DNA of 64,000 bases, taken from assembly GCF_003402235.1 (NCBI RefSeq), contig NZ_QEWO01000001.1, forward strand, positions 62,001-126,000, read 5' to 3'. Positions 54,735 to 63,722 of this stretch are shown piece after piece. The number at the start of each line of letters is the position of its first letter. Within the stretch, counting starts at the first letter, position 1. The DNA comes from Parahaliea mediterranea (GTDB taxonomy: Bacteria; Pseudomonadota; Gammaproteobacteria; Pseudomonadales; Halieaceae). Position numbers and translations under genes: made by a program. The notes beneath the pieces were generated by a model. The model was given only the letters and a program-made list of their open reading frames with translations, had not been told where the DNA came from and ran no database searches.

Positions 54735-56042
54735 TTATAGGGTTTGAAACCGGCGGTACAAGCCTTGCAGTCGACCATCTCTCTGACGTTTACGCTCATC
54801 CGGGGTAATTTTCTTGACTTGGCTGGGTAAGTGACGGAATAGCGCTTCGTGATCTACCAGCTCAGTGGTATAGCGTGGGTTTTTATCTGCGAACATCCAA
54901 CGTCGGCCCATCATGCCTTCAGTGTGGCCGCAGGTTTCGAGCCAGTTGGGTAGGCCAGGGTCGCTGTGGGCAATAACGGCAATGAGCTCACCGTCATCTT
55001 CAAGTACCGCATGATGAGCGTTAGTGCCGGACAGGAAGAACCGGTAGTCCATGGTTTCCCACCACGGATTGTTGAATTCGAGATTCCAGTAACGACATTC
55101 CGGTGGTCGGACTCGCAGGATCAGTGCTTTACCGTGGGGTACTTGCCAGAAGCAGTTTTCAGGATCACCACCGGGTGTGGCGTTGACTCCGTCTCCCGTC
55201 AGTTCGCGCCAACTGCGAAATTCATTGGGGTACTTTCGGAACATATCCATCGCGTCTTGCCAAAAGTCGACGGTCAGGTCTGTCCAGCGGGCGCTGTGTT
55301 CGAGGGCCTGCATTATCTGCTCAGCACTGCGATAGGGTGCTGGCTCAGACGCCCCAATACGCTCAACTGTGACGCGCATGGGCACTTCATTTTCCCAGTC
55401 AGCGAAGAATTGCCGGATAGTGATGCGAAAATCCCGATCAGTGATTTTTAGCCAATTGCCTTGGCGAGGCCGAGCACTGATCGTGAGTTCGAAGTCGCCG
55501 TTGTCGCTCACTTGGAGCTCGTGGTTGTAAAGTGCGGCCCCCATACCACCACCCCAAGGTGTATTGTCGGCGTGTTCGACAGTTGTGAATGAGGAGTAGC
55601 TCGCGGTTCCAAGGTTGCCGTAAAGCCGGTATTCGTAGCGAGCATCAACTGCGAACCCGGAGTAGAATGCGTCGGCGTTGTCGCCACCCTGTTTCACGTG
55701 GGTGTTCATGTAATTGAACACGGTGGGATTCAATGGGTCGGCGTTGTACATATTCATCGCCAAGCCAAGATTCAGGTTGCTGAGAACGTGAAGTGCACCG
55801 CTGGCCTGTCCGAGCTCGGTCTTGTCGCTCGTCCGGCGCAGCGCACGTTGCACGGCCTCGCCGATGGAGTCAGTGACCGCTTTTGCCCTTGAAGCAACAT
55901 CCTTGGAGGCGAGTGTCGTCTTGGCAGCGGCATTGGTTCCCAGCGGTAGACTGGACAAAGCCATGAATGCCCCGACGGAGGTGGCAGCTTCGAAGAGTTG
56001 GCGGCGGTTAAGGGTGCGGTTTGGGTGCCGAGATTGCGTCAT
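54735..56042 (-). CDS. Tat-exported DUF1214 domain protein
   Basis: 435 residues. The N-terminus has a twin-arginine signal (NRRQLFEAATSVGAFMAL, cleavage near TNAAA). The C-terminal half contains the DUF1214-like segment RPPECRYWNLEFNNPWWETMDY. Tat export suggests it folds, perhaps with a cofactor, before reaching the periplasm. First gene of a two-gene unit with the TonB receptor, divergent from marR. Enzymatic activity unknown; periplasmic handling of a substrate imported by the receptor is an inference from context. Confidence 0.8.
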   Translation of the reverse strand: MTQSRHPNRTLNRRQLFEAATSVGAFMALSSLPLGTNAAAKTTLASKDVASRAKAVTDSIGEAVQRALRRTSDKTELGQASGALHVLSNLNLGLAMNMYNADPLNPTVFNYMNTHVKQGGDNADAFYSGFAVDARYEYRLYGNLGTASYSSFTTVEHADNTPWGGGMGAALYNHELQVSDNGDFELTISARPRQGNWLKITDRDFRITIRQFFADWENEVPMRVTVERIGASEPAPYRSAEQIMQALEHSARWTDLTVDFWQDAMDMFRKYPNEFRSWRELTGDGVNATPGGDPENCFWQVPHGKALILRVRPPECRYWNLEFNNPWWETMDYRFFLSGTNAHHAVLEDDGELIAVIAHSDPGLPNWLETCGHTEGMMGRRWMFADKNPRYTTELVDHEALFRHLPSQVKKITPDERKRQRDGRLQGLYRRFQTL

Positions 56043-56091
56043 TGTTTCTGCATCCTGTTATTAGGGTCAGCGAACGAGCAATCAGAATAAT

Positions 56092-56118
56092 TGTATATTA
56101 CAAATAATGTAATATACA
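56092..56118. promoter_or_regulatory. Putative MarR operator between DUF1214 and marR
   Basis: TGTATATTAC (56092-56101) and GTAATATACA (56109-56118), a perfect 10-bp inverted repeat with a 7-base A/T spacer, midway between divergent genes. Size and symmetry fit a dimeric MarR protein. TATAAC lies just to the right (about 56123) as a possible -10 for marR. Confidence 0.7.
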
Positions 56119-56206
56119 CTTTTATAACTATCTGTACCGAAATGTCCTGCAGCCGGGATAAGTGCGGTTGATTTCCCAGAGAAGCGATAATTCAGCGGGT
56201 TTACAT

Positions 56207-56659
56207 ATGGACTTAAGCCAATCAATTACCTACCAGATCACCCGCGCGGGCAATATTCTGCGCAAGCTCGCCATGCAGCGCGTCCGCAAGGTGCAGATTA
56301 ATCTGTCGCCGGAGGAAGCTGTCTTGATGAACCAGTTGTGGGATCACGGCATGCTGGCCCAGAGTCAGCTAGCGGAGTGGTCTGTTAAAGACCCTTCAAC
56401 AGTTAGCCGGCAGATTGAACAGTTGGTGAGTAAAGGCTATATCCAGCGGGATCGCGATGGGTCTGATCGACGGGAAGTCCGCATTGCGCTCACGCCACTT
56501 GGCATTGACCTCCAATCACGTTTTAGTGATACACGGGTAGACAAGATGGATGATGACTTGGCGAATTTGTCTCCAAGCGAAGTACAGATTGTTCTGAAAG
56601 CGCTGGCTATCATACAGGAACGAGCGATTGATGAGTTATGTTTAGGGAAGCGCCAGTAG
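56207..56659 (+). CDS. MarR-family transcriptional regulator
   Basis: 150 residues from the ATG at 56207; a GTG at 56162 would add 15 residues and cannot be excluded. Winged helix core: LAEWSVKDPSTVSRQIEQLV is the recognition helix region, followed by the wing RDRDGSDRREVRIALT with the conserved D-x-R-D/R-x pattern. Helical dimerisation ends flank it. Divergent from the DUF1214-TonB unit and next to a perfect palindrome; it most likely represses that unit and itself until a small ligand binds (family behaviour). Confidence 0.9.
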   Translation: MDLSQSITYQITRAGNILRKLAMQRVRKVQINLSPEEAVLMNQLWDHGMLAQSQLAEWSVKDPSTVSRQIEQLVSKGYIQRDRDGSDRREVRIALTPLGIDLQSRFSDTRVDKMDDDLANLSPSEVQIVLKALAIIQERAIDELCLGKRQ

Positions 56660-56866
56660 TTTTGAAATGGCGCGGGCCATGGGCGTAATCAAGCATGATT
56701 ATTAGTTTTGAGTTGAAGTAGTTTTAGCGGTGTCGGTTGGGGAAGTACCAGAGGCACTGCAGGTCCGGCGTGCTTCGTGCTCTATCTGCATGGAAAAATG
56801 CAATTGTATGTCGATGGAGCAAACATGAATCAGCCCAGCCAAATCAACCCGATTCAGCGGACCTTA

Positions 56867-58324
56867 TCACTCAAAACACCCCGCCAGTGTCTGGATACCA
56901 GGGGTGATCTTGTGCGCGGCAATGGCGGAGAAGCCCATGCGGAAGTAGTTCGCCGGAGGCTGTTCGCCGGCGAAGTGAATGCCGCCGGGTTCGATCAGCA
57001 CGCTCTGTTTGGCGGCGCGCCAGGCTAGCGCTTCGCTGTCTATCCCATTAGGCGCGCGCAGCCACAGGGAGGTGGCGCCGGAGCTGACGGAACCGCCAAG
57101 CATGCCCGGTAGGTAGTGCTCTACACCTTGCACCATGCGCTCCAGTTTGGAGCGGTACAGCTCGCGAATTTTGCGCAGGTAGGCGTCGTAGTAGCCCTGT
57201 GACAGGAACAGGGCCAGCTGGCGCTGGTTGTTGGCGGGCGGGTGGCGATACATGAGCCGGCGCAGGGAGCGGGCTTCGTTGATCAGCTCTTCATCGGCCA
57301 CCATAAAGCCGATGCGCAACCCCGGCGAAATGGATTTGGACATGCTGCCGATGTACACCACGCGGCTGTTGCGGTCCATCGCCTTCAGCGCCGGGGTGGG
57401 GTTGTCCTGCATGTTTATTTCGGCGTCGTAGTCATCCTCGATCAGCACGGTGTCGTGCTGCTCGGCCATCTGCAGCAGGGCTTTGCGGCGCGCGGCCGAA
57501 AGCACGGCGCCGGTGGGCACCTGATGGCTCGGGGTGAGGTAGAGGTAGTCGCAGTCCTCCAGCCGCTGATCCACTACAAGGCCGGCATCGTCCACTTCCT
57601 GCAGGTGCAGGTCGGCGCCGAAGGTGGCGAAGATATTGCGCGCGTCGCGAAAGCCCGGGTCTTCCAGGCCCACTTTTACCCCGGGGCGGCAGAGCAGGTT
57701 GGCCAGCAGGTACAGGGAGTTCTGGGTGCCGATGGTCACCAGAATTTCGCTGGCCTCGGCGTAGATGCCCCGCCGCGGCAGCAGCCGTGTGCGCAGCTGT
57801 TCGATCAGCATGGGGTCGTCGGTGTCTACCCGGTCGTCTATCCAGTGCCGGCTCCAGCGCTCGTGCAGGGTTTTGCGGGCGCAGTCGCGCCACTGTTCGA
57901 TGGGGAAGAATTCGTGCTGCACCTGGCCGTAAATAAAGGGGTATTCAAAGCTCGCCCAGTTGTTGGGTTTGACGATGTTGCGCTCGTTGCCGGGGCGAAT
58001 GCAGAAGCGCCGCTGCCATTGTACGGGTGTGGCGTCGCTGGCGGCATCGTCGCCCAGCAGCATCTCCGGGTTGGCGAAGGCCGGCGCCACGTAGTAGCCG
58101 CAGCGGGGTTTGCTGATCAGGTAGCCGGCATCCACCAGTTGTTCGTAAATCAGCACGATGGTATTGCGCGACACCTTCAGCATGCCGGCCATACGGCGGG
58201 AGGAGGGCAGGGGTTCGGTGGCGGGCAGCTTGCCGTTCAGGATCAGGGCCACCAGGTGCTCCTTCACCTGATCTTGCAGGGTGCGCTCCTGGTCGAACTC
58301 GATATGTATGTAGGATTCCTGCAT
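56867..58324 (-). CDS. MocR-type GntR/aminotransferase transcriptional regulator
   Basis: 485 residues. The GntR winged HTH occupies residues 10-78 (PLPSSRRMAGMLKVSRNTIVLIYEQL), and a class I aminotransferase-like domain fills the rest, with the PLP lysine at Lys330 (YIGSMSKSISPGLRIGFM) and IEDDYDAEI before it. Such regulators sense PLP or an amino compound, as PdxR and GabR do. Divergent from the metalloprotease gene, with no pdx or gab genes beside it, so the target is not evident. GC-rich again, thus outside the low-GC block. Confidence 0.93.
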   Translation of the reverse strand: MQESYIHIEFDQERTLQDQVKEHLVALILNGKLPATEPLPSSRRMAGMLKVSRNTIVLIYEQLVDAGYLISKPRCGYYVAPAFANPEMLLGDDAASDATPVQWQRRFCIRPGNERNIVKPNNWASFEYPFIYGQVQHEFFPIEQWRDCARKTLHERWSRHWIDDRVDTDDPMLIEQLRTRLLPRRGIYAEASEILVTIGTQNSLYLLANLLCRPGVKVGLEDPGFRDARNIFATFGADLHLQEVDDAGLVVDQRLEDCDYLYLTPSHQVPTGAVLSAARRKALLQMAEQHDTVLIEDDYDAEINMQDNPTPALKAMDRNSRVVYIGSMSKSISPGLRIGFMVADEELINEARSLRRLMYRHPPANNQRQLALFLSQGYYDAYLRKIRELYRSKLERMVQGVEHYLPGMLGGSVSSGATSLWLRAPNGIDSEALAWRAAKQSVLIEPGGIHFAGEQPPANYFRMGFSAIAAHKITPGIQTLAGCFE

Positions 58325-58679
58325 GGCAATTCTCTTGGGTTATCTGCCGCTGTTCCAATGATGCCAAGAAGAGCAAATTCTGTACCAGATGGCAAAGCCC
58401 GATGGCCACGGCACAGGCGGAGCCTTTGTGGGCGTGTGTTTGTAGGGCCTGTGGACGGTGGGTGGCAGATAGCAGGCTGCTACAACGCCGCCGGACAGAA
58501 GCGGCAGGGCAAAAACAGGGCAGCCGCCCATCCCCCGCGCCCAGTGCTGGTGCAGTGGGCGCGGGCGTTCGGGAAATCGCCAAGCCACCAACGTGGCGGA
58601 ATCACTCAGCGGCGGCCGTTCACTCCAGCTTTGCCAATCAGCTTGTTACACTGCCCGCTTTTCGCTATCGGAGAACGGC
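58325..58679. other. 355-bp intergenic region between mocR and the metalloprotease
   Basis: Divergent promoter region. TGCCA (58362-58366) and TGGCA (58389-58393) near the mocR start could be part of a regulator site but are short. The rest is GC-rich with no convincing gene, repeat or strong promoter. Confidence 0.5.
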
Positions 58680-61133
58680 ATGAGAGCCTTCCTTCTCGCC
58701 CTGTTGGGTGTTGCCCTGGTGGCCTGCGGCAATGACGACAAGGCCCCGGCCGGCCTGCCCGGCATTGACACCCACACCCGGGGCATGCAGCACCTCGACG
58801 GCTTTGTGGACCTGTACTGGGATGAAGACGACGGCAAGCTACTGTTGGAAGTGGCGGAGTTGGAAGCGCCCTTTATCTACGTGAGCAGCCTGGCCCGGGG
58901 CGTTGGCTCCAACGACCTGGGGCTTGACCGTGGGCAACTGGGGGAGACGTACCTGGCGCGCTTTGTGCGCTCTGGCAACAAGGTGTTGCTGCTGGCGGAC
59001 AACCCCACCTATGTGGCCACCAGCGACAACCCCGACGAGCAGCAGGCCATGACCGAGGCCTTCGCCCGCTCGGCTCTGGGGGGCTTTGCGATTGTTGCCC
59101 AGAGCCAGGGGCGCGTGCTGGTGGATGCCACTGAGTGGTTCCTGCGCGATGCCCACAATGTGGCCGGGCGGCTGAAGGAGGCGGAGCAGGGCAGCTACAA
59201 GGCCGACCCCCAGCGCTCTGCCATCTTCCTGCCGCGCACCCGGGCCTTCCCCGACAATACCGAAGTGGAGGCCATGGTGACCCTGGCCGGAGACGCCAGC
59301 GGCCGCCTTATCGGCACGGTGACCCCGGATGCCCGGGCGGTGACGGTGCACCAGCACCACTCGTTCGTGCGCCTGCCGGAGCCCGGCTACGAGCCGCTGC
59401 CCTACGACCCCCGCGCGGGCTTTATCGACCCCAGCTACACCAGCCTGCGCTATGACTACGGCACTGCCATCGGCGAACCCCTGGGCCAGACCTACGCCTG
59501 GCGCCACCGGCTGCAAAAGCGCGACCCAACAGCCGCGATGAGCGAGCCGGTGGAGCCGATTGTGTACTACCTGGATCGCGGTGCGCCGGAGCCGGTGCGC
59601 AGCGCACTGATTGAAGGCGCCCTGTGGTGGAACGCGGCGTTTGAAGCCGCCGGTTACCAGAATGCCTTTCAGGTGAAGATGCTGCCCGAAGACGCCGACC
59701 CGATGGATGTGCGCTACAACGTGATCCAGTGGGTGCATCGCTCCACCCGGGGCTGGTCCTACGGCGCCAGTGTGCGCGACCCCCGTACCCAGGAGATCAT
59801 CAAGGGTCATGTGACCCTCGGCTCCCTGCGGGTGCGCCAGGACTACCTGCTGGCGGAAGGGCTCACCGCCCCCTACGCCGAGGATGGCAAGGTGCCCCAG
59901 GCGCTGCAGGACTTTGCCCTGGCGCGTATTCGCCAGCTGTCTGCCCACGAAGTGGGGCACACCCTGGGGCTGGAGCACAACTTTGCCGGCAGCACCGACG
60001 GCCGGGCATCGGTGATGGACTACCCCCACCCCTATGTCACCCTCAATGAGCGCGGTGAAGTGGACCTGTCGCAGGCTTATACCGTTGGCATGGGCGAATG
60101 GGACAAGCGCGCCATTCTCTACGGTTACCAGGACTTCCCCGAGGGCACTGATGTGGCCGCCACGCGCGAGCAGATCATCCGCGACACCTACGCCAAGGGC
60201 CTGCACTTTGTGGCCGATGTGCACTCCCGTGGCGACGCCTTTGCAGTGAGCGCGGGCCCCGCCCACCCGCGTGGCAGCCTGTGGGACAACGGCAGCGACC
60301 CGGTGGCGGAACTTAAGCGGCTGATGGGCCTGCGCGAGAAGGTGCTGGCGCAGTTCTCCGAGCGCACCATTCGCATCGGCCGGCCCATGGCGAGCATTGA
60401 GGACGCCCTGGTGCCCATGTACCTGATGCACCGCTACCAGGTGCAGGCGGCGGCGACACTCATCGGTGGCCAGGAGTTCGCCTACGCCCTGCGCGGTGAC
60501 GGCCAGGTGCCCACGGCGATGATTACCCCGGCCCGCCAGCGGGAGGCCATTGCGGCCCTGCTGGAAACCCTGCGCCCCGAGGCCCTGGCCCTGCGCCCGG
60601 AGCTGCTGGCGCTGATTCCACCGCGCCCGCCCGGCTCCGGTGACGACCGGGAGCTGTTCCCGCGCCAGACCGGCTACGTGCTGGACCCGATGGCCGCCGC
60701 CGAAGTGGCAGCGGGCATGAGTGTGGATTTGCTGCTGAACCCCACCCGCGCCGCGCGCATGAACAACAACCGTGCCCGCTCGGCGGCCCAGCCGGCCTTT
60801 GCCGACCTGCTGGATGCCCTGCTGGCGGCCACCTTTTACGCCGAGCCCGGCAAGGGCAACGCCGGGGCCATGCAACGGGTGGTGAATACGGTAACGCTGG
60901 AGCGCCTGATGGCGCTGGCAGGCAATGCCGGCGCCCAGAACCAGGCCCGGGCCGAGGCCCTGGATGCCCTGCTGGCACTGCAGCCACGGCTGGAGGAACA
61001 GGCGCCGGTCGCCAGCCCCGCGTGGCGGGCCCACTATCGCTTTCTGGCCGCCCAGATCGGCCGCTTTATCGATGATGCCGACGCCCTGGGTGGCCTGCAG
61101 CGGCTGAAGGCGCCCCCCGGTTCACCGATCTGA
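58680..61133 (+). CDS. Large zinc-dependent metalloprotease lipoprotein
   Basis: 817 residues from the ATG at 58680, which starts a lipoprotein signal with lipobox LVAC (Cys16). The zinc motif HEVGHTLGLEHNF (His423, Glu424, His427, His433) has the HExxHxxGxxH form of metzincins, and SVMDYPHPY about 20 residues later gives the Met-turn. Upstream regions (LPRTRAFPDNTEVEAMVTLAG) resemble the DUF5117/DUF5118 proteins seen with this peptidase type. Probably anchored in the outer membrane and acting outside the cytoplasm. Substrate unknown; no operon partner on this strand. Confidence 0.88.
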   Translation: MRAFLLALLGVALVACGNDDKAPAGLPGIDTHTRGMQHLDGFVDLYWDEDDGKLLLEVAELEAPFIYVSSLARGVGSNDLGLDRGQLGETYLARFVRSGNKVLLLADNPTYVATSDNPDEQQAMTEAFARSALGGFAIVAQSQGRVLVDATEWFLRDAHNVAGRLKEAEQGSYKADPQRSAIFLPRTRAFPDNTEVEAMVTLAGDASGRLIGTVTPDARAVTVHQHHSFVRLPEPGYEPLPYDPRAGFIDPSYTSLRYDYGTAIGEPLGQTYAWRHRLQKRDPTAAMSEPVEPIVYYLDRGAPEPVRSALIEGALWWNAAFEAAGYQNAFQVKMLPEDADPMDVRYNVIQWVHRSTRGWSYGASVRDPRTQEIIKGHVTLGSLRVRQDYLLAEGLTAPYAEDGKVPQALQDFALARIRQLSAHEVGHTLGLEHNFAGSTDGRASVMDYPHPYVTLNERGEVDLSQAYTVGMGEWDKRAILYGYQDFPEGTDVAATREQIIRDTYAKGLHFVADVHSRGDAFAVSAGPAHPRGSLWDNGSDPVAELKRLMGLREKVLAQFSERTIRIGRPMASIEDALVPMYLMHRYQVQAAATLIGGQEFAYALRGDGQVPTAMITPARQREAIAALLETLRPEALALRPELLALIPPRPPGSGDDRELFPRQTGYVLDPMAAAEVAAGMSVDLLLNPTRAARMNNNRARSAAQPAFADLLDALLAATFYAEPGKGNAGAMQRVVNTVTLERLMALAGNAGAQNQARAEALDALLALQPRLEEQAPVASPAWRAHYRFLAAQIGRFIDDADALGGLQRLKAPPGSPI

Positions 61134-61155
61134 GCGCCTGGGCCGGGGCGCTGTG

Positions 61156-62379
61156 TCAGTTGGCGGCTGCCTCGGCCCGAGCCCGGTCCACTTCCTCAGC
61201 CACCAGGGCGATGATCTTGTTCAGCACCAGCGCCACGGGGGCTTCGGCGTCGGTGCGGCTGTAATCGTCGATGGCAACGTAGCCGCCAATCTCGCGCGCG
61301 GTATCAATCCAGGCGACGGCGCCAAAGGCGCCGGGGTCGTAAAACACGGTGGGGCGCTCACCGTCGTTGTCGGGTGCCGCAATCCACCAACCCATGCCGT
61401 AGGGCGTGCCGAACTGGCCGGCCCGGTCTTCGCGCATAAAGGCCAGGGCGTGTTCCGATAGCACCCGCTGCTCGCCGCACAGGCCGCCCCGCAGGGTCAT
61501 CAGCAGCAGCTTGGCGTAGTCCTGCAGGCTGCTGATGGCGCCGCCTTCAATGTTGGGGTTGTCCAGGCCGCGCAGGCTGTCTGGGCTGCCGGTCCAGCCG
61601 CCAAGGTCGCTCCACATGTTGCCGTACTGGAAAACCTCCAGTTCGCAGGGCTCGGCGATGTACCGGTCAAAGGCCTGGCGCCAGCTGCTGTTGCTCACCT
61701 GTTCCGCCACCGCGCCGGCCAGTTGCCACTGGGAACCGCCGTAACTGTAGGCCGTGCCCGGCGCCTCAGTGCCGGGCAGCAGGGTGGCGTAGATGGTCTG
61801 GGCGCAGGCCTCCAGGGTGCCGCTGGGGGCGTACTGGCACAGGTGGGCGCCGTAGCTGGACAGCGCCTCCAGGCCCGGAATGCCGGATGTATTGCTGAGC
61901 AACTGCACGCTGGTGGCGCCGCCGTACACGCCCTCCCAGGGCAGGTAGTTGTCGATGCTGGCCTCAATGTCGAAGTTGAGGCTGTCATCCTCGTGCAGGG
62001 CCATCAGCAGGGCGGCTGCCGGCATCTTGCTGGTGGAGGCGAGCATCACCACCGTGTCCAGGCTGTGATCCCCAAAGGCGGATTCGTGCACCATGCCCTG
62101 TTCGCGATCCACAACGGTGTAGGAGATGCCATCAAACACCGCGCTCTCATCCAGAAAACGCTGGAAGCGCTCATCCACTGCGTTGAAGCTGTAAACGGGC
62201 GGCTCGGGCTGCGGCGGCGGCGCCGGGGGCGTGTGGGAATCGCCGCTGTCGCTGCAGGCCCCCAGCAGCAGGGTGAGTGCGCCAGCCAGCGCTACGCCTG
62301 CGTGTGCGATGCGGCGGGGCAGGCGGTTCGGGCGAAGTAGATGGAAGGCAGAATCCGTGAGGGTGCTGGGTGGATGCAT
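61156..62379 (-). CDS. Beta-lactamase-fold serine hydrolase lipoprotein
   Basis: 407 residues. Lipobox LLGAC with Cys42 after a rather long N-terminus, a Pro-rich linker (about 50-62), then a penicillin-binding/class C-like domain. Nucleophile motif SxxK is Ser115-Thr-Ser-Lys118; the second motif is Tyr211-Ser-Tyr213, where the more usual third residue is Asn. The third motif is not obvious. The variation suggests an esterase or peptidase rather than a true beta-lactamase. It ends 23 bp from the convergent metalloprotease gene and lies downstream of the ThiF/rhodanese gene. Confidence 0.85.
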   Translation of the reverse strand: MHPPSTLTDSAFHLLRPNRLPRRIAHAGVALAGALTLLLGACSDSGDSHTPPAPPPQPEPPVYSFNAVDERFQRFLDESAVFDGISYTVVDREQGMVHESAFGDHSLDTVVMLASTSKMPAAALLMALHEDDSLNFDIEASIDNYLPWEGVYGGATSVQLLSNTSGIPGLEALSSYGAHLCQYAPSGTLEACAQTIYATLLPGTEAPGTAYSYGGSQWQLAGAVAEQVSNSSWRQAFDRYIAEPCELEVFQYGNMWSDLGGWTGSPDSLRGLDNPNIEGGAISSLQDYAKLLLMTLRGGLCGEQRVLSEHALAFMREDRAGQFGTPYGMGWWIAAPDNDGERPTVFYDPGAFGAVAWIDTAREIGGYVAIDDYSRTDAEAPVALVLNKIIALVAEEVDRARAEAAAN

Positions 62380-62454
62380 AGCGCTGCAATCTCTCGTTGT
62401 CGGCGGTGCCGGTCATTATTGTTGCAAGAAAGATTACATACCCAAGGTTCTAAT

Positions 62455-63609
62455 TCAAGGTGGTGCACTTTTTTCCGTCGTTAAATCCCCGCCTGCCTGC
62501 AGCCAGGCCTCCATACCGCCTGCCAGTAGGGCGAGTGAGGTAAAGCCGGCGTCGTGCAGCAGCGCCAGTGCCTGTTCGCTGCGCGGCCCGCGCTGGCAGG
62601 TAATCACCCAGCTGGCCTGCGAATCCAGCGCTTGCAGGCGACGGGGCAGCTCAGCGAGGGGAATGTGCAGCGCGCCGGGCAGGGTGCCAAGGGCCACTTC
62701 GCCGGCTTCGCGCACATCCAGCAGCCGTGGCGGGTTGGGTGCGGCCAGCGCGCGCTGCAGTTCGCCGGGGCTGAGGCGTGGCGTGTCACTGTCGGTGCAG
62801 GCGCGGGCATGCACGGCGGCGTGCACGGCGGAAAAGCTCTCCCGGGTAATGTCGGCGCGGGCGCCGCAGGCCCGGCACTGGGGGTCGCGCTGCAGGGGGT
62901 ACTCGCGCCAGTTGGCCTGCAGGGCGTCGTAGCTGAGCAGGCGGCCGCTCAGGGGGCAGCCAATGCCAAGCAGTAGCTTTATCGCCTCCAGCGCCTGCAG
63001 GTTGCCAAACAGGCCGGGCAGCATGCCCAGCACGCCGCCCTCGGCGCAGGAAGGCACCAGGGCCGCTGGCGGCGCTTCGGGAAACACGCAGCGGTAGCAG
63101 GGCCCGCCATCGGCGTTGAACACGCTGAGCTGACCTTCAAAGCGGAACACGCTGGCATGCACCAGGGGCCGCTGGCACAGCACCGCGGCATCGTTGACCA
63201 GGTAGCGGGTGGCGAAGTTGTCGCTGCCATCCACCACCACATCGTAGGCAGCGATCAATGCCAGGGCATTGTCTGCGCTCAGGTGCAGCGGGTGTTCATC
63301 GACAGTGACATGGGGGTTGAGGGCACGCAGGCGGCGCGCGCCGGCGCGGGTTTTGAGCTCGCCGACATCGTCGCTGCCAAACAGCACCTGGCGCTGCAGG
63401 TTACTGGCATCCACCCGGTCCGCATCCACCAGGGCCAGGGTGCCAACGCCGGCTCCGGCAAGGTACAGCGCCACCGGCGCACCCAGGCCGCCGGCGCCAA
63501 TGCACAGCACCCGCGCCCGGCGCAGGCGGGCCTGGCCTTCAAGGCCCACCTCCGGCAGCGATACCTGCCGGCTGTAGCGCAGCAACTCGTCGCGGCTCAG
63601 GGTGTCCAT
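62455..63609 (-). CDS. moeB: MoeB/ThiF-type adenylyltransferase with C-terminal rhodanese domain
   Basis: 384 residues. The E1-like domain (1-245) has the ATP loop [15 protein letters not shown], the [13 protein letters not shown] segment, [10 protein letters not shown] and zinc-binding pairs CYRC and CRAC. A rhodanese domain (about 277-375) follows, with active-site loop ITCQRGPRS holding the sulfur-carrying Cys. It adenylates the C-terminus of a ubiquitin-like sulfur carrier (MoaD or ThiS) and may hand on sulfur. No moaD, thiS or other cofactor genes are in view, so molybdopterin and thiamine use cannot be distinguished. Confidence 0.92.
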   Translation of the reverse strand: MDTLSRDELLRYSRQVSLPEVGLEGQARLRRARVLCIGAGGLGAPVALYLAGAGVGTLALVDADRVDASNLQRQVLFGSDDVGELKTRAGARRLRALNPHVTVDEHPLHLSADNALALIAAYDVVVDGSDNFATRYLVNDAAVLCQRPLVHASVFRFEGQLSVFNADGGPCYRCVFPEAPPAALVPSCAEGGVLGMLPGLFGNLQALEAIKLLLGIGCPLSGRLLSYDALQANWREYPLQRDPQCRACGARADITRESFSAVHAAVHARACTDSDTPRLSPGELQRALAAPNPPRLLDVREAGEVALGTLPGALHIPLAELPRRLQALDSQASWVITCQRGPRSEQALALLHDAGFTSLALLAGGMEAWLQAGGDLTTEKSAPP

Positions 63610-63722
63610 CGGGGGCGGCGCGCGGCCGATTGGCAGGCAGAAATCGCAGTCATAGCGGCAATACTAGTCTACTTTTACTGCAGTGTTTGCAACCTGGCGC
63701 TGGGCCAGCACAGGAGTCGGCA

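Noticed and set aside
56777-57028. 83-codon frame near the end of the MocR gene
   Set aside because: Most of it is antisense to the MocR coding sequence and it shows no family signature.
58362-58393. TGCCA/TGGCA pair as MocR operator
   Set aside because: Five-base arms with a 22-base spacer are expected by chance and lack the direct repeats typical of MocR sites.
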